Assembly: GCA_013399695.1 (NCBI GenBank)
Contig: VXAU01000691.1
Span: forward strand, 1,952,992 to 2,016,991
Length of the DNA stretch: 64,000 nucleotides
From: Formicarius rufipectus
Lineage: Eukaryota; Chordata; Aves; Passeriformes; Formicariidae
Direction of reading: 5' to 3'
Under the pieces are notes generated by a model that was given only the letters and a program-made list of their open reading frames with translations, had not been told where the DNA came from and did no database searches. Of the stretch, positions 1 through 13,700 are shown in pieces. Every line of letters begins with the position of its first letter. Position 1 is the first letter of the stretch. A program made the position numbers and the translations under genes.

Positions 1-1164
1 TGAAGATCTTTATGTGGCTTGAGAGAGCCCATATTTTAGATGGAGTGAGAGGAACTGCAGTGTCTTTTTGCATTAACTTCTTCTGGCTCAGGTGAAATCT
101 CAGGTCCCCACTGTGTAACTTTGTCCCCAGACTTTGCAGGGAAAGAACAGAAATTCTCTGCACAGGAGGCAGAAACGACACACTGCAGCAAAAGGTCACT
201 GAGCACAGTGTGTTCTGCCTTCTGAACTTGAAATTTTCAGGGTTCCTGTAAAGAAACACAGAGGACAAAACATGATTTTCTGTTCCATCATTGCTATAAA
301 CAAGCCAAAGGGGAATTCTCGAACATTTTTTTGGGTTTTGCAAGGATGAACTAAAAGGGATATGACATTTTCAGGTATTTTGCAGTTTCCCCTTGATGGC
401 AGATACAAAAAATTACCTTGAGAGGTGGGCAAGAGTTGACACAAAAGTTGAGGAACTGCTGTTTTCTTGCCAATAAAGTTTGTTGAGTTCTGGCTTTTTT
501 TTTTTTTTTTTTAAATATTATTTTAAAAGAAAAGATCATCATTTCCCATAAAGTGAGTGAGGCTTCTTCCCCCTAAACAACATTATCTTCTGGGCAATAA
601 TGATGTATGATGGGAGCCTCTGCTGATCATTGCAGTCATTTCTGAAGCTTTATGATCTCCTTCCGACCTTTTTAGCAATTTTAAAGAAAGTTAAACTTTT
701 AGGTCAAAACCCCATCCTATGCAATTGGAGAAAACACAATGTTTTTCTTATAAGCTGAAATTGGTGCTGTTCACAGACCTGAAAAATATTAGAGAATAGA
801 AAATCAATTCTCTGCACTTAAAAGAAAAAAAAAAAAGGAGTATTAACTTATGGTAAAATAATTATCCAATTGCCTTCTAGGTCTTTGTTGATCTTTTGTG
901 CTGATTTATTAAGAGTTTGTTCAGAGTATTTGCATTCTGAGTGTGCCTTTCTTGGGAGTTTACAAGTGCCTGTCTGAACTGGTGAAATTCTTCAGGGTTT
1001 TTTTGCAAGATAATAAGGGAAGGGGGGTGGTTTGCCTGAAAAATCAATTAGTTTTTTTTTTTCTTGTAGGAATAACAGGGAGGAAAATGCAAATTTTAAG
1101 ATTTTCTTCTATTTTGTCAGAATTTACATAAGTAATAGCAGCAATTACAAAAATCTCAGTAGTC
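1..1164. other. Non-coding sequence, no gene seen
   Basis: AT-rich sequence with only short open frames, none of which resembles a known protein. It holds an 18-T run at 495-512 and a 12-A run at 825-836. I see no splice-bounded exon, RNA gene or recognisable repeat. Confidence 0.6.
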
Positions 1165-1291
1165 TGTTTTTCAGTGTCTGAGAGATGTTTGGACAATCAC
1201 ATGCCTTACCTTTTGGTCAGTGGTGCAGTAGTCAGGGACTTGAATTTGGATGCTCATGGTAGGTCCCTTCCAACTGCAATATTCTATTCTG
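1165..1291 (+). mobile_element. CR1 LINE 3'-end fragment
   Basis: The right part (about 1231-1291) reads like the 3' end of an avian CR1 retrotransposon in forward orientation. It has a degenerate 'GGACTTGATGATC'-type segment, then 'AGGTCCCTTCCAACTG', then a terminal ATTCTATTCTG stretch. That stretch matches the short 8-bp terminal repeat (ATTCTATG-like) with which CR1 copies end. The left boundary is uncertain because the sequence upstream of about 1230 is very diverged. CR1 copies are normally truncated at the 5' end, and this one keeps only about 130 bases of 3' untranslated region with no reverse transcriptase. Divergence suggests an old copy. The repeat is recognised from memory; no library search was run. 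Confidence 0.65.
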
Positions 1292-4200
1292 AAGTTAAAA
1301 AACCTTTCACTCTCCTTGAAACAACGGGTGTTTTTCCCCTCTCTTTTGACCCAGCTTACTAAAGTCACTGTTTTTGCTTCATTAATTGATGTTTCAAACA
1401 TTCTTAACCAATTACTTTGGTGTGACAGTCGGTGAGTTTGGTGCCTGTCAGCACATTTGTTTTGCTAAAGGTTTTGTTCCAGGTTTTAAGGTGGGACAGA
1501 AAACCATGTGACGTTTCAGCTTTGGGGGTTTGGGAGGGATGGGGGTAGCTGCCTTCAGCCCTGAGTTTGGAGGAAGGGAAAGCTGGGGAGGATTTAGTCC
1601 CACAGCAGATCAGAAGTCAATGAATTAAACACTGCCTTGGTCACAACCTGATTTCTCCATTTCATTGCAAGTGTCACATCAGACTATTTAATGTCCAAGT
1701 TTCTTTCACTTCACAGTGCAAATCTGTTCTGAATAATTCTGAATAATTCTAGAAAGAGCTTTGACCTCAGATCTCGTCTGAGCTGCCGTAGCTTTTGTGT
1801 TTAAAAATCCAATATTTTAAAAGCCTCATCTCTCACATGCAGCTAAATGAGGCATTTTTAAAGGGTTACAGAACAGAAAATGTTGGTCCTCCCTGGTTAT
1901 TCTTTACAATCTTATAGAAATGGCACTCTGAGATTTCATATTCATTGTGTCATATTGATTTCCGGTGCCATCGCAGTTTGCAAAATATTTCTCCCTCACC
2001 GCAGGCTCTTACATTTGGGCTGTTTCTTTTCATTTTGTACATAATAGGCCAATTTCTGATCTCATACATACTTTTGCCATCAAACTGTCTCGAGGCTGTG
2101 CCCTCGGGGCCACTGGTGAGAATTCATTTGGAGTGATTGAGCGATGCTTACCTGATGCCAATAGGGAACGATTTTAATATAATACAGGGCACGAGCGGAG
2201 CTCTGCAGCCACAAGTGGAGTTCTGTAGGTGATGCTGAACACTCACAATCAGGAGATCCTGTTCTTTTTCTTCCCTTTAGCCTTGAACCATCTTTGCATG
2301 ACTTTATGTCTGGTTGTGGACTTAATTCTGTGGTTGGAAGAAACTTTGTTACCCCACCAGGAATCTTGCCCATCCTTGGAGCAAATCTGCTGGAAAACTC
2401 TCACATAGTTCCAGTTATATTTGAGAAGAAGAAAAAAAATGGGGACAGTGATGGTAATTATAAAAATGGGTGAGGACTGACTGAAGAAAGGGCTTATTTG
2501 ATTACCACAGTGAAGGGACTCTTTGCTAATGAGAAGAGCATCATTAGTAGGATTTTTTGCATTCACTTCATTTGTAACATAAAAATAAGGATTTATTCAG
2601 AACAAACATTTTCTTTTATCTCGCTAATCAAAAAACCTCTTGCCAGAGTGAAAATGACACTTGACATCTCAAAGAACATGCAAAGATGGAGTGGAATAAA
2701 AACATTGCATACTTGAATTAAAGAATTCCAAATGCTCAATTAAAAAAAAAAAAAAAAAAAGTAGCTTGAAGCTAATTATTCTTAGGCACAAAATTCACTT
2801 TTGCACTTTGTTGTACTGAAGACACCATACCATAAAGGTAAAAAGAGTCCTTTGACATCAGCAGTACCAACCCATGGTATGTGAGAACTTTTGTCAGTGG
2901 TGGCTTTTGTCCTTCCAAACACATCCTAACACGACAGGACTGGTGTGCTTTGGTAATTTAGTGCCACACTTTCCAAGTCACATAATCTCCTAAAGACAGG
3001 GAGAGAGGCTGAGAGGGATTGAGAAGAGCATCCAGCTTGCTGTAGGCTGGGCACAGACAGAGAGAGGTTGCAACTTGAGCTGCATTTGCCAGGTGAGAGT
3101 TCTACCATAATGAAAAGATTGTTGGCCAGATTGACCCATCTGCCTTCTGGTCTTTGTTAGCTGCCAGACTTATGGGAGGATCTGGGCCAGTAACTGCAAA
3201 GGATTAGTTACTTTCACTCCATCTTCTTGGCAAGCAGATGTTCTATTAATTAATTTTTTCTGTAGTAATTCATCACAGAATATTTAAGTCTTGTGGCTTG
3301 TGATTTGGAAAAGGAATGCTCATTTTCCTAGTTCATGAGGCAGAAAGAGAACAGGACCAGATGGTCCCATGCGGCAGCAGTAGGTGTCAATGAATAGCTG
3401 CATCTAGATTGCCTCAATCTACTCCAGATAGTTGGAGAACACTCTGTGTGTGCAGCTTTTCCTGCTTCTCACAGCTGTAGACTTAGAGCACTAGGAGAAC
3501 TCTTGTGTGCAAACACTGGCAGCATCTGCCCACAGCTTAGGGTTGGGCTTCAGTCACAGTGCCACAGGTATTTTTTTCTAGTTCAACAAATGAAAGTGAA
3601 GAACAAGTTCATTGTAAGTAATTCACGAAAGAAGTGATGATTCAAATGCTGTTGTTTCGGGGGAGCAGTTCAATTTGGTGGCCAACACGCAAGAACCAGC
3701 AGAATGGTCAGCCACAAATATTGGACAATACAGAATAGTCTCGCGACTGCACCACAACGTCCACTCCTACAGGGTGCAAACTACTGCCCTTTCTCAGTGC
3801 AGAAAGGTGTTGGAAAATTACACCAGGTAGCATCATTAACTTTGTGACGCTTTCTCTCTTCTCTCTCAACAAGTTTGACAGTGGCTCTCTTGTAGTGTCA
3901 GGGATAATGGCCAGGAAAGATTTCTGAACGTTAATACAACACCTCTTTGCAGGGGATTTCATCCCTTCTGTTACAATAACAGTAAAACTCTCACTTTTAT
4001 CATGCTATTTGTAAATACATAAATATGTATATATATCTATATACAGCACAGGTTTCCAACATAAAAGGTGGGTTTTCCTTTCTACGCTAAAAAAATTAGA
4101 ACTGACATCTACTAAACTAGTATTAAAAAAATTAGTCATTGATATAAAACACACCCCTAAAAGAGATCTTACTTTTTACTATGGATTAAAATTAGTAAAC

Positions 4201-7200
4201 TGGTATTTTTATTGTTTATTCTCATGCTTAGCCTTGATATGTTGAGTCCCATGTTGGATGCTGAAGTATTTGGGGTATTTTTGCCCCCTTTTCTCTATCT
4301 GCCTTTCCCCTCAATGAAAGTTTTTTTAAAGATGTGGAAGCCATCAAAGACCCCCAAGGATATATCAGCTGATTCCAGAGTTGGAATACAACCAGCAACA
4401 CTGTAAAGTACCATCATCTTAATTATGTTCCCATATTCCACATGAATCTGTAGATTCTTTTTAAAAGAACTTATTCCCCAGCTGTGTTTTACTCTTCCAA
4501 CCTGATATTAAATCTTTTCTGTTCTAATCTACTTTTAACATTCAAATTCCTTCATAATTTTCTACAGTTTGCAAATTTTAAATTGATTCTTGCTGGCACT
4601 GAGATGTAAAAGTTAATTGCTTATCTGGGAGAAGAGAAAACAAAAGCACAAGATTAAAATGAAGTCATATGATGGCTTTAATTTGTGGAAGTTAATCCAC
4701 ATCCTTCGCTTACATTGCATAAACTGAGGTTGCTCTTACCTGTTTACAGAACAAGAGTACACTTAATATCTCCAAATTATTATGCATTTTTTCCAGTGGG
4801 GTTTTTTGTGTCTTTTCTCTCTTTGTCCAGAGTAAGACAATATTTTAGACTCAAAATATTTTAAACACCCAAGAATGATGATATTAGATTACTGTTTTCC
4901 AATTTATACAAATTATTCACCTCTTTAAAAAGAGTCCCCCAGACTTGCAATCCTTACTGGAAAACCCAGCTGAGGGATGTGAAGGGCCCTTGGGCTGACC
5001 TGCATTGCTACCTGCATGGTAAGTGTTTGGGAAAGGTAAATTAAAAGTCATTTCAAAATTGGGGACCCAGCTATGGTGTCTCAGTTTAGGGTGGGTCACC
5101 CCTGGAGCTTCATGGAAAGCCAAGCTTCTGCTCTGCTTCCCCAAGCTCGGAGAACTGGGAGGCTCCGTGTTACTCCTTTTCCAGTGGAACCACGAGGCTT
5201 TTCCTCAGTGAGGTGTTTCAAGGCAGAACAAAAGACATTATCAAATGGATTGTGTGGTTATTTATGTTACCTGGGAAAATCCTGCTGGATTTTCAATGTT
5301 TCTGTGATTCCTTCTTCCTCTCCTGCACGCAGAGGAGTTTGTGTTGCCACAGAGAAATGTCTGTGTGCTGCAAAGAGAAGACTCACTTTAAGGTGCAGAG
5401 GGCAAGAGACTTCTCTCAAAGGAGGGGTAAAATATTCTGCAAGGAATGTTTCCATTTGAGATTTGGGCGCCTGCAGCATTCAGGAATCTCCAGAAAGGAG
5501 ATTTTCATCCAGAAAGGATGTTTCTGAATGGTTCAGAACACGGAACTCCTTAAACTGAAGGATAAATACCATATATGCATAAACATAGCATGATGTTTAA
5601 ATGTGACCCTAATCTGTGGCACGAGGCTTTCCCCTCTTGTTCTCAATTCTTATGCTCTTTTAAGAAGTCTAGTATGGCAGAAATCTTCAGTGGGAGGAAA
5701 GTTTGCTCTTGTGCCCATGGCAATGAGAGCACAAACTGAAGGGAGGGAAGGATTAGGAGGGTACAGGTTTGGGCAGGCACATTCTGGCAGAAGAGGACTG
5801 GGAGCCTGCAGGAAGCTCCTGCTGAGTCTGGGAGTGCTGGGCAGCTGCAAGGGCAGCCAGCCCACAGAATAATGGGAAGCATTTCCTGGGCACTGGGCAG
5901 AGTTTAAGGCACCTCACAAAGTCACTGAGTTGACTGCAGAGAAACCTGAGAGGAAGAACCACTTGCACCGTGTGGCTCCCTTCTTGTCGTGTGCTTTCCT
6001 AGTCTGTGAATCTTCTGTGTTTTACAGAAATGCTCTTCCTAGTTTGTTTTTTTAATGAAACCTCCGTGTTACTCTGATTAGATGTACAAATGGTTTAGTC
6101 TTCGTTGTAGCCAAATTACCCAGCTCAAATTGGGTAGGAGTATCACTAGCGGGATCTAAATGTGAAAATCAGAAATATGTTTTCTTCTGTACATTGCTGC
6201 ATGTGCAAAGACTTGAGATTTATTTTGTTAAACAGCTATAGTGAAAAAAAAAATCCACAGGCTACATGGGGAAACTGTTGAAACTGCTCTGTAAATCCAT
6301 TCCTTCTAGGAGTAAAGTCTTTTGGTAATTGAGACTGAAACTATAACTTTCTCAAAGGCCAAATTTCATTTAAATTGGAAATTCTAAATAACTCCAGGGA
6401 GGAAAAAAAGAAACAGTGTGATTCAGAACGATTGCCAAACAACTATGCAAAAAGTAAATTTGACAGTCTTATCTGCACAAAAGGATGTTATTTTAAGAAA
6501 GGGAGATAGGCTGATGTCATGCACTCCATTATATTTTCACAATAAGGTAATACATGCGATGGAAAATAGCGCAAGGAAAGGAGGATAATTTTGCAGAAGT
6601 GGTTTCAGGAACTCCCTTGGATTCACAAGTTGGGATTTGCTGTAATAAGTGATAATGCAGAACACATTCTTCTGCAGTAGCAGTGCTGCCACAGCACTTC
6701 CACAAAGACATTAATAGGATTTTCGAACTCTTTCATGTCCAGAAACAATGGCTGAAGTCTGAGATTTACTCAGTGGGCTTTTAAGATGTGTGTAAAAATA
6801 CCCCTTAAACCTTTCTGGTACCATATCCCTAAATGTCACATACTTCCTTATACTGTAATCTTCATTAATTCACTTGAAACTATATTAAGGATTACTATAT
6901 GACCTGAAAAGAAAAAAGACACACCATTTGGAGGTTATTTTAAAACTTTAGGCAAACAATGCAACTCCTCAGTCAATAACCTTACCCAGCATGGCTGGTT
7001 ATACTGGATCTATTTACACACCTCTCTGTCTACAGAGGACATTTTTAAACATGTGGAGTATTTTGAATGCAAGCAAGACTAAAAAGATTTTTTTATTAAA
7101 ATATATCTGGCTGATTTAAATGTAACCCATCAAATTATTTTATTTTTTTCAGCTCCTCAAATACTTCATCTTCTTCTAAGGTGTTGAAATATTAAGATGC

Positions 7201-8465
7201 TTTTTAAAAGGAGCCCAACCTTAAAGTACAGTGTGCTTAAACTTGCTCTAAATTAACTCAGAAAAGGCTCTCTGTCCTTTCTGTAAACTCTGTTAGAGAA
7301 GCTCCTGATCCATGTTGGCAGAATGGCTGCAGAGGGATGGGGAGGTGGAACAAACTCTGCCCAAGGCAGGAAGTTTTTCTTTCTGCCTTGGGGCTCTAAC
7401 GCTGATGTCAGGAGGAACAGGATGAACCATGCAGGAAATCAGCTCATTAAGGAGGTGCTCATTCTTTGGACTGCCAGTGTACCTTACTCTTTTCACAATA
7501 TCTGGTTTAACGTCTTCTGATTTGGATTTTGGAATTGGCCATGGAAATCATTTGGACTCTGTGAACTTCTTTACAGCTGTGTAAGCACAGTAAGTGCATT
7601 TGGAACTCTCTGGTACAGCATTCAAGAGAGGAAAAATGGAGGTGTTGAAAAGGGACACTTTTGGCTGGTGGAGTTTGTACTCCAGCAGTGTCCCAGAGAA
7701 GTTGGAAATGCTTCGAATTTGAGGTCAAATGCAGTAACTGCTCCTTCCTCTGACCTTTGGAATGAAGGCACTGCAACCACTGAAGTGGGTGCATCCTGAA
7801 AAAGGAGTGGGTGTGAATGGCAAGAAAATAATGGGAATTCCTTTCAGGAAGGTTTGGTCAAATCACTGAGACCTTGTTTTGGGTAACCAACAAAGAAAAC
7901 AAAGTGAGCAAAGTTAAGGAACACAGCTTGACAGGAAATATTAAAAGGGGACAGAATGTGGGCATAAGATTTGTCATATAAAACAAACAAACAAAAAAAG
8001 ATAATTTTAGTTAAATATTCTCTTTATAAAAAAGGTAGACAATTTAAAAAAAAAAAAAGAAAGAAAGCTAAAACACCACAGATTTTTTTAGATCTCAGAG
8101 CTACTCAAACCATACATTTTTCTTGCATCACGACACAATAATATTAAATCTTCATTGATTAAGATATTTTTTTTTCCTTTTAGTCTCACCATGGGACAGG
8201 GGCAGCTGTTATTTCACTCATACACTCCTAGTCCATATTTAAAACATTAATTCTTTCTGCCCGACTCAGATCATGTACGAGTGAGACAATTAACAATTTT
8301 ATCTTGAATTGAAATAGGAAAAATGCATTAACTTGTCAAAGATCTTCCTAACAGAAGAGGGGAAGATTCCTCCTAGCAATAAAAATAGTTATATTTTATG
8401 GGGATATTGTAGCAGGATAGTATTTAACTACCAGTTAACAGACACTGCATTCCAACAGTTTATTG
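1292..8465. other. Non-coding sequence with simple-sequence runs
   Basis: About 7 kb with no supportable gene. A 10-bp unit (gaataattct) is repeated at 1731-1750. TA-rich sequence lies around 4019-4045 and an A-rich stretch at 8046-8068. Open frames near 5.0-5.5 kb and 7.3-7.8 kb lie in slightly GC-richer DNA but show no domain, conserved motif or convincing pair of splice sites. Confidence 0.6.
2717..2760 (+). repeat. Poly(A) run with upstream ATTAAA
   Basis: Nineteen A residues at 2742-2760 follow an ATTAAA hexamer at 2717-2722, about 20 bases upstream. ATTAAA is the common variant of the polyadenylation signal, so this spacing is what the tail of a retroposed transcript would leave. I could not recognise a parent gene in the preceding few hundred bases and saw no clear target-site duplication. 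It may equally be a simple A-run. Confidence 0.3.
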
Positions 8466-8563
8466 NNNNNNNNNNNNNNNNNNNNNNNNNNNNNNNNNNN
8501 NNNNNNNNNNNNNNNNNNNNNNNNNNNNNNNNNNNNNNNNNNNNNNNNNNNNNNNNNNNNNNN
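8466..8563. other. Assembly gap (98 N)
   Basis: The sequence is unresolved for 98 consecutive N. The flanks are ordinary AT-rich sequence. An open frame that appears to run across it on the plus strand is not interpretable. Confidence 0.99.
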
Positions 8564-10569
8564 TATTATAGTCACTTATAGACTGGAACTGTCAGGTACA
8601 GCATCTCTTCCTCTGAGCCTCTGTCATTTTTAATTTATGCTGATTGATTTATTTGATATCATTAAAAAGTATTGCACCTCTGAGTTGCTTGTAATTAAGA
8701 TGCATGCATTCTTAATGTACCTACTTAACTACAACTGTTTCCAAAATCAATATGACCTCTTAAATAAAGGATACAGGATATTTGTTATGGCTGGAGAAAT
8801 GCAAAGTACAAGTGCCTGTGCTCAGCTCAGACAGACTTCCAAACATAATAGATACGCAGCTATAATTTCAACGGAAATCTTTATGTTGTAGATGATTGTT
8901 CTGAGAATCTGTTCTTTTGCCATTGCAAAAGTTTACTTGCATTTTCAGGTGACAATTACCCAAATGGGGCAGTAATAGGAATGGGAATCACTGCAGTGGA
9001 CCGTGTGTTGAATAGGAAAAAAAGTTACTTTTTTTTCAGCAAAATGGTCTCAGCTGTGATTATTGTTGCTGAATGTCTTTCAGATAGGTTTGGGTTTGTT
9101 CACAGGCAACTCCTCTGAGGCTGCAAAGACAAAAATGGACCAAACTGTAAGTAATTGTCTGCATTTTGTCTTTAGAGTCCCTTGCACGAGGATTCATGGA
9201 AATGTTCAGGAACAGTGAATTAAATGTCAGCAGAGCAATACCTTTTACATTCGTTACATCATTGTTGTCTTTCATGAGTGAGTTGATGACCTTTTTATGG
9301 TCTTTATTAAAGAGAACTGAAATATCTAATAATAAATCTACAAGTCTTTTTTTTCCCTAAAGTATAAGGGTTGAAAAGCAACAATTACTAAGGAAAAAGA
9401 ACACTAGATCATTCATTACCCACTCAAATGCAGAAGGGTGACTTTTTAACCTATTTTCATTGTAAATAAAGCACTTTGTTTCTGCTTAGAAATAAAAATA
9501 AATATGGAGTATTATTAAATAGGTACCAGGAATTATTGAACTGAGAGGATGTTATTTCCTTTGAGAAGAAGGTTTGCTTAAAATTGGATCTGAATCGTTT
9601 GCTCACTTATTAGAGGTGAAACGGTCAACTCACAATAACAAATGCAGCTTGTACTCCAAAAGAACAGTAACCCACTACACAACAGAACATGCCAGGGGGG
9701 TTTAGAGTGTTTTTAACACAGGAAAGGAAGTACTTCACTTCCCATTTCCATAGGCTTCAGTCCCTCTGACAATTTATGCTACTTGCCTGTACAACACTAC
9801 AGAATAATCACTGTAGTTGTCATAAAAAGAAACAAAACAAAAGCAAAACAAACAAAAAAAAATGTTCTTCCTTGATAAAGTGATATATCAGGGCCATTCA
9901 AATTCATTAAAAATTGTTCAAGATTTATTCCAGGAAGCTTATCAAGGGATATAATTCTGAACAAAAAGATGTGCTCAGTCCTGTTCAAATGTGTGTGCAT
10001 CAGCAGTGAAGCTCAACAAGTGGTCCCCCTCAGTCAGCCAGGAAGAACAGTGCCATTGTAGACAAATGGTTGCAGTATGATCATAAGAGTAAATTTTGGA
10101 AACGGGGGATTTTGCTTCCCTACTCCACTGGGACTGCTGAAGTTTCTCTTTCAACCTAAGCCTTCATCAAAATTTAGATATCTGAAATATGAGTTATTAA
10201 TAAGAGTTCTATCCTTTGCATAAAGATTGTACCCTCTTCAATTCAAAATTTCAACTATTTCACCTTTGTTTAATTTTTATCTTTATGTACATAGAGGCAT
10301 TTGGTTTTTCAGTTTAACTGGATTTTAATACATATGTGATAAAAGGTATTGATTACAATGGGAGGGGAAATCACTTTGCAAATAAAGGATTCCTGACTCT
10401 TTTATCCCAAGAGATAAACGCCCATCTGTTACTACATGAAGAAAAGGAAGCAATTACAGAGTTAATGCTCGGAAAAACTTGTTAATTTGTTGTACCATTA
10501 AAGGTGGTTGTAAAAAAAAAAAAAAGAAGAAGAAGTAAAAAAGAAAGAATTGTCTGCAAACAATAATGC
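8564..10569. other. Non-coding sequence, no gene seen
   Basis: AT-rich sequence with no recognisable gene or repeat family. Only short A-rich stretches (for example 9827-9861) and an A-run followed by AAG repeats at about 10511-10535 stand out. Confidence 0.6.
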
Positions 10570-10760
10570 AGTGCTGATGATAAGCAATGATAAATGATAA
10601 GCACTTGGTGGAATTTACATTTGAAGTATAGCGATGAGCAAAACAAATTCCCTGCAGTTGTCCATGTAACAAACACATTTGTCACATGTGCTGAATGTGC
10701 CTCCCGCTGCACTGATGCAATTAATGCATCTGTGGAGGTCCTTAAAGTAAAGCGTCCTAA
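10570..10760. promoter_or_regulatory. Candidate enhancer: GATA cluster plus POU/homeobox-like inverted repeat
   Basis: Three TGATAA motifs lie within 24 bases (10578, 10588 and 10595). Two of them read TGATAAG, which fits the WGATAR consensus of GATA factors. About 110 bases downstream, at 10714-10730, arms gatgca and tgcatc surround attaa, giving a composite with ATGCAA and TTAATGCAT half-sites typical of POU and homeodomain binding. The intervening sequence is less AT-rich and looks non-repetitive. The motifs are seen directly; enhancer activity is inference, since such motifs also occur by chance in AT-rich DNA. Confidence 0.25.
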
Positions 10761-13700
10761 GACATTCCCCATCCTGGTGATTCTGAGCTTCCTTTAAGTG
10801 TTAATCTGTTTGCTGAATGATGATTGCACAGCCCTTCAGTGCAGTTTCCCTGTTTTCTTGGGTTCTGTCATGGATTTCACTCAGCCCTCGAGTCATGTTG
10901 CTACTCAGTTGTGCTGATGCAGAAAAGCAGAGAACCCTCTGGCTGGTGCATGTGATATTCTTTGTCTTCTGCTTGCTTAGGGTCGCAGCTTCTCCATGGT
11001 CATGGTTTTCCCACCTGAGCAGAATTCTCTTCTCTGGGAGGTGAAGAGAATTGAAATGCCATATGTCAAGTTGAGTCATTCCTGAGAGCTCTGTCTGCCT
11101 TGCCTCGCAGTGCCTGTTGAGTTTGTTTGAGGCCAAATTAGAAGACCAGCTTATAGTAATTACAGCTCTCTCAGGGACACTACTTCAGGTAAAATTAAAA
11201 TGAGTAAATTCTTTCAAGCTGCAGGATGTTATTGCATAATGAACTCTTTATGCCTTCTCTGCAGAGAAATAGCACTGGAATGGCCCTGACCCCCTGGTAA
11301 GTGGGACCAGATGAATTTGAGACTGCTCAGCCTGCAGGGAAAAAGGCACTTGAATCCTGTCTAAACCCAACATTTCTCCACAAGGATCCAGGGACTGGAG
11401 CAGGAAAGACAGAGTGTGTAGCTAAAGCCAAGAGCATAAGTGATTTTCCTACATAGTAGAGCTATTAATAGGCTTAATTTAAATAAGTGTTTGAATGTTC
11501 ACCTGAGAAGGGACCGCAGTATGGAATTTGTATGGCCTGTGCAGTCCTAACCCAGGTGACTGTCACCCTTTCCAAAGTTGTGTTGCTGGTAGTTTCGTGA
11601 CACAGCAAACCTCTTAGAGGAAAACTGAGCATCAGATGGTAAACACTCAGTATTAATTTTATTTTGAGTTCCTTTTCCGTCAGTGTGTAAATGATGAAGG
11701 GCTTAACTCGCCTGCATTAACAGCTTTCAATATGCAGAACAGTTACATTTTGCCCTCATTTTAAATGACGTTACTAATGTGTTGATGGCACTGATAATGG
11801 GTTATTCAACTAAATGCATCATTAGAAATCTGTGTAACATTCTTCTGGTTGGAGTTACACAAAGCAAAAATCCTGACAGAAAGCTTATAAACAGGCTCAA
11901 TTACTGGCAGCCTTTTTTTTACAAATGAACAAGTTTTGGAAGAGCAGAATTTGTGCCAGAAAAACAGATTTTGATAACTGAGCCTGTCAGGAACACCCTG
12001 AAGGTCAGCAGATCTGGGGATGAGACCTACTGTAGAGCAAACAATTTAGTGGATGATTCAGCAACATTCCTGAAGGAGTGCATCATTCATCATCGTTCTA
12101 ACAACTGAGGGGCAAAATGTGATTAATTCCTTTCTGCCATTCTGGGGATTTGGGAAGCATGCATCAGTTTCTGTGTTCATCACATAACTCAGGTCTGAAG
12201 TAGAGCTAAAGCCCAAACCCATAGCATTTAATAGGGGTATCAGTGTAAAGTAGCCTGCCACTTTGGGGTGTGGGGTTGGTTCGTTGTTTCATAACGCAGT
12301 GTGAATGTTCTGTATTTCTAACATTCCTGATGTGGCCATTGATAATATTATAGTATATTTATTATATTATATAAACTGTGTAAATCCAGGGGGTGTCAGT
12401 GCCAGGTGCATGGCTTACAGAGTGCACAGGCAACTTTGCCCCTCCCTACTGTCAGCCAGTTTTTGACAGTGCCATAAAGCAAGCGTGGTGTTGGTGGTTG
12501 TGTGGAAGCCACGCTGTGTTAGGGCTGGGGGCAGCACATTGTCACTGAATGTTAGTGAGAAAACCACATGCCATTATGGATAAAATAACCATTTTAATGC
12601 TATTGGCTTGTTTGGGCGAGCTGGCATTCCTGTGTCTTCCCATTCTCTAATGGCCACACTGCAGCATTTTGTTTTTCCCTTTTATTATCAACAGATAAAC
12701 TACATTTTTGTGTCCTTTTCTTGCATCCATCAGCCACAGTGGTTTGCCAGAGGGGTGTGATGAATGGAATACACATAAACCTCTTGGGTTTTTTTACTTT
12801 TTTCCCCCCATTCTTTTAAAGTTTGGGCCCTGATCACGTGTTGCTCTTGTTTTACCTACACACAAACACTGTTCTCCATGAGCAGCAGCTTCTGTGGTTA
12901 TGAGAGGCAGAGATAACTTGTCTCCTCAGGGTCACACTGAATAAAAACGTTGACAGACCATGACTGTATGTGTTTTGGTGCAGGACAATGAACTGGATGT
13001 TCTCAAGCTGCTGCTGCTGTCTCCAGGGCATGAGGAGTCCCAGTGGGATGAGGAGATGTGGACTGCACGAGTGGCAGCGAGCTCAGAGCATGGGCCAGGC
13101 TCTTTGCTGCTCTCCTGGACACACAAAGGGCTCCCAGGGTGAAGGGCAAAAAGAAACACACTCAAAAGGACCCACAGAGAGGGACTTGGGAGATTTGGGG
13201 CAAATGATCCTCAGGATTTATCGGCTGGAAAGCAAGTCTGAAAGGAGGGAAGGGGGCAAAAGTGAGATTGGGTTGCAAGACCCTTCGATGCTGCCATCGC
13301 TGGCAGAAATGGGCTTCTCCATTTATAAAGTCACTTTTGTTTCCATGCTGAGTTTGAATTAAATCCAGCTTTAGAACCCAGAAGCCTTTTTATTTTGGTG
13401 TGCTCATGGAATGGAAAAAAAAGTGATGGCACGGGCAACTGAAGCTCTGGGCAACTCACATGCAAGCTCAAGATAAATGTAGGCAATCAAGCAACTGTGA
13501 TTTGTAGGGATTTAATGATGTGGATTGCATGAAAATATGTGTTTTCAGAGCTCAATTTAAAAACTTTCTTGGCTTAACAAGCTGTGGCATGACAAGAGGG
13601 CTTACCCAAAAAAAGAAAACCTAATTCCTACTTAGGACAGAATAGATACACTTAATTTCCCTCACAAAATGATTACTTATGTCTTGGCAGCATCCACAAA

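Noticed and set aside
4941..5018. Exon-like 78-base segment between CCCCCAG and GTAAGT on the plus strand
   Set aside because: The frame is open, but this short length is easily open by chance, the acceptor has a poor pyrimidine tract, and the peptide is not recognised.
5073..5459. 128-codon plus-strand open frame
   Set aside because: No domain, no signal peptide, no promoter or splice context, and it overlaps other frames in both strands.
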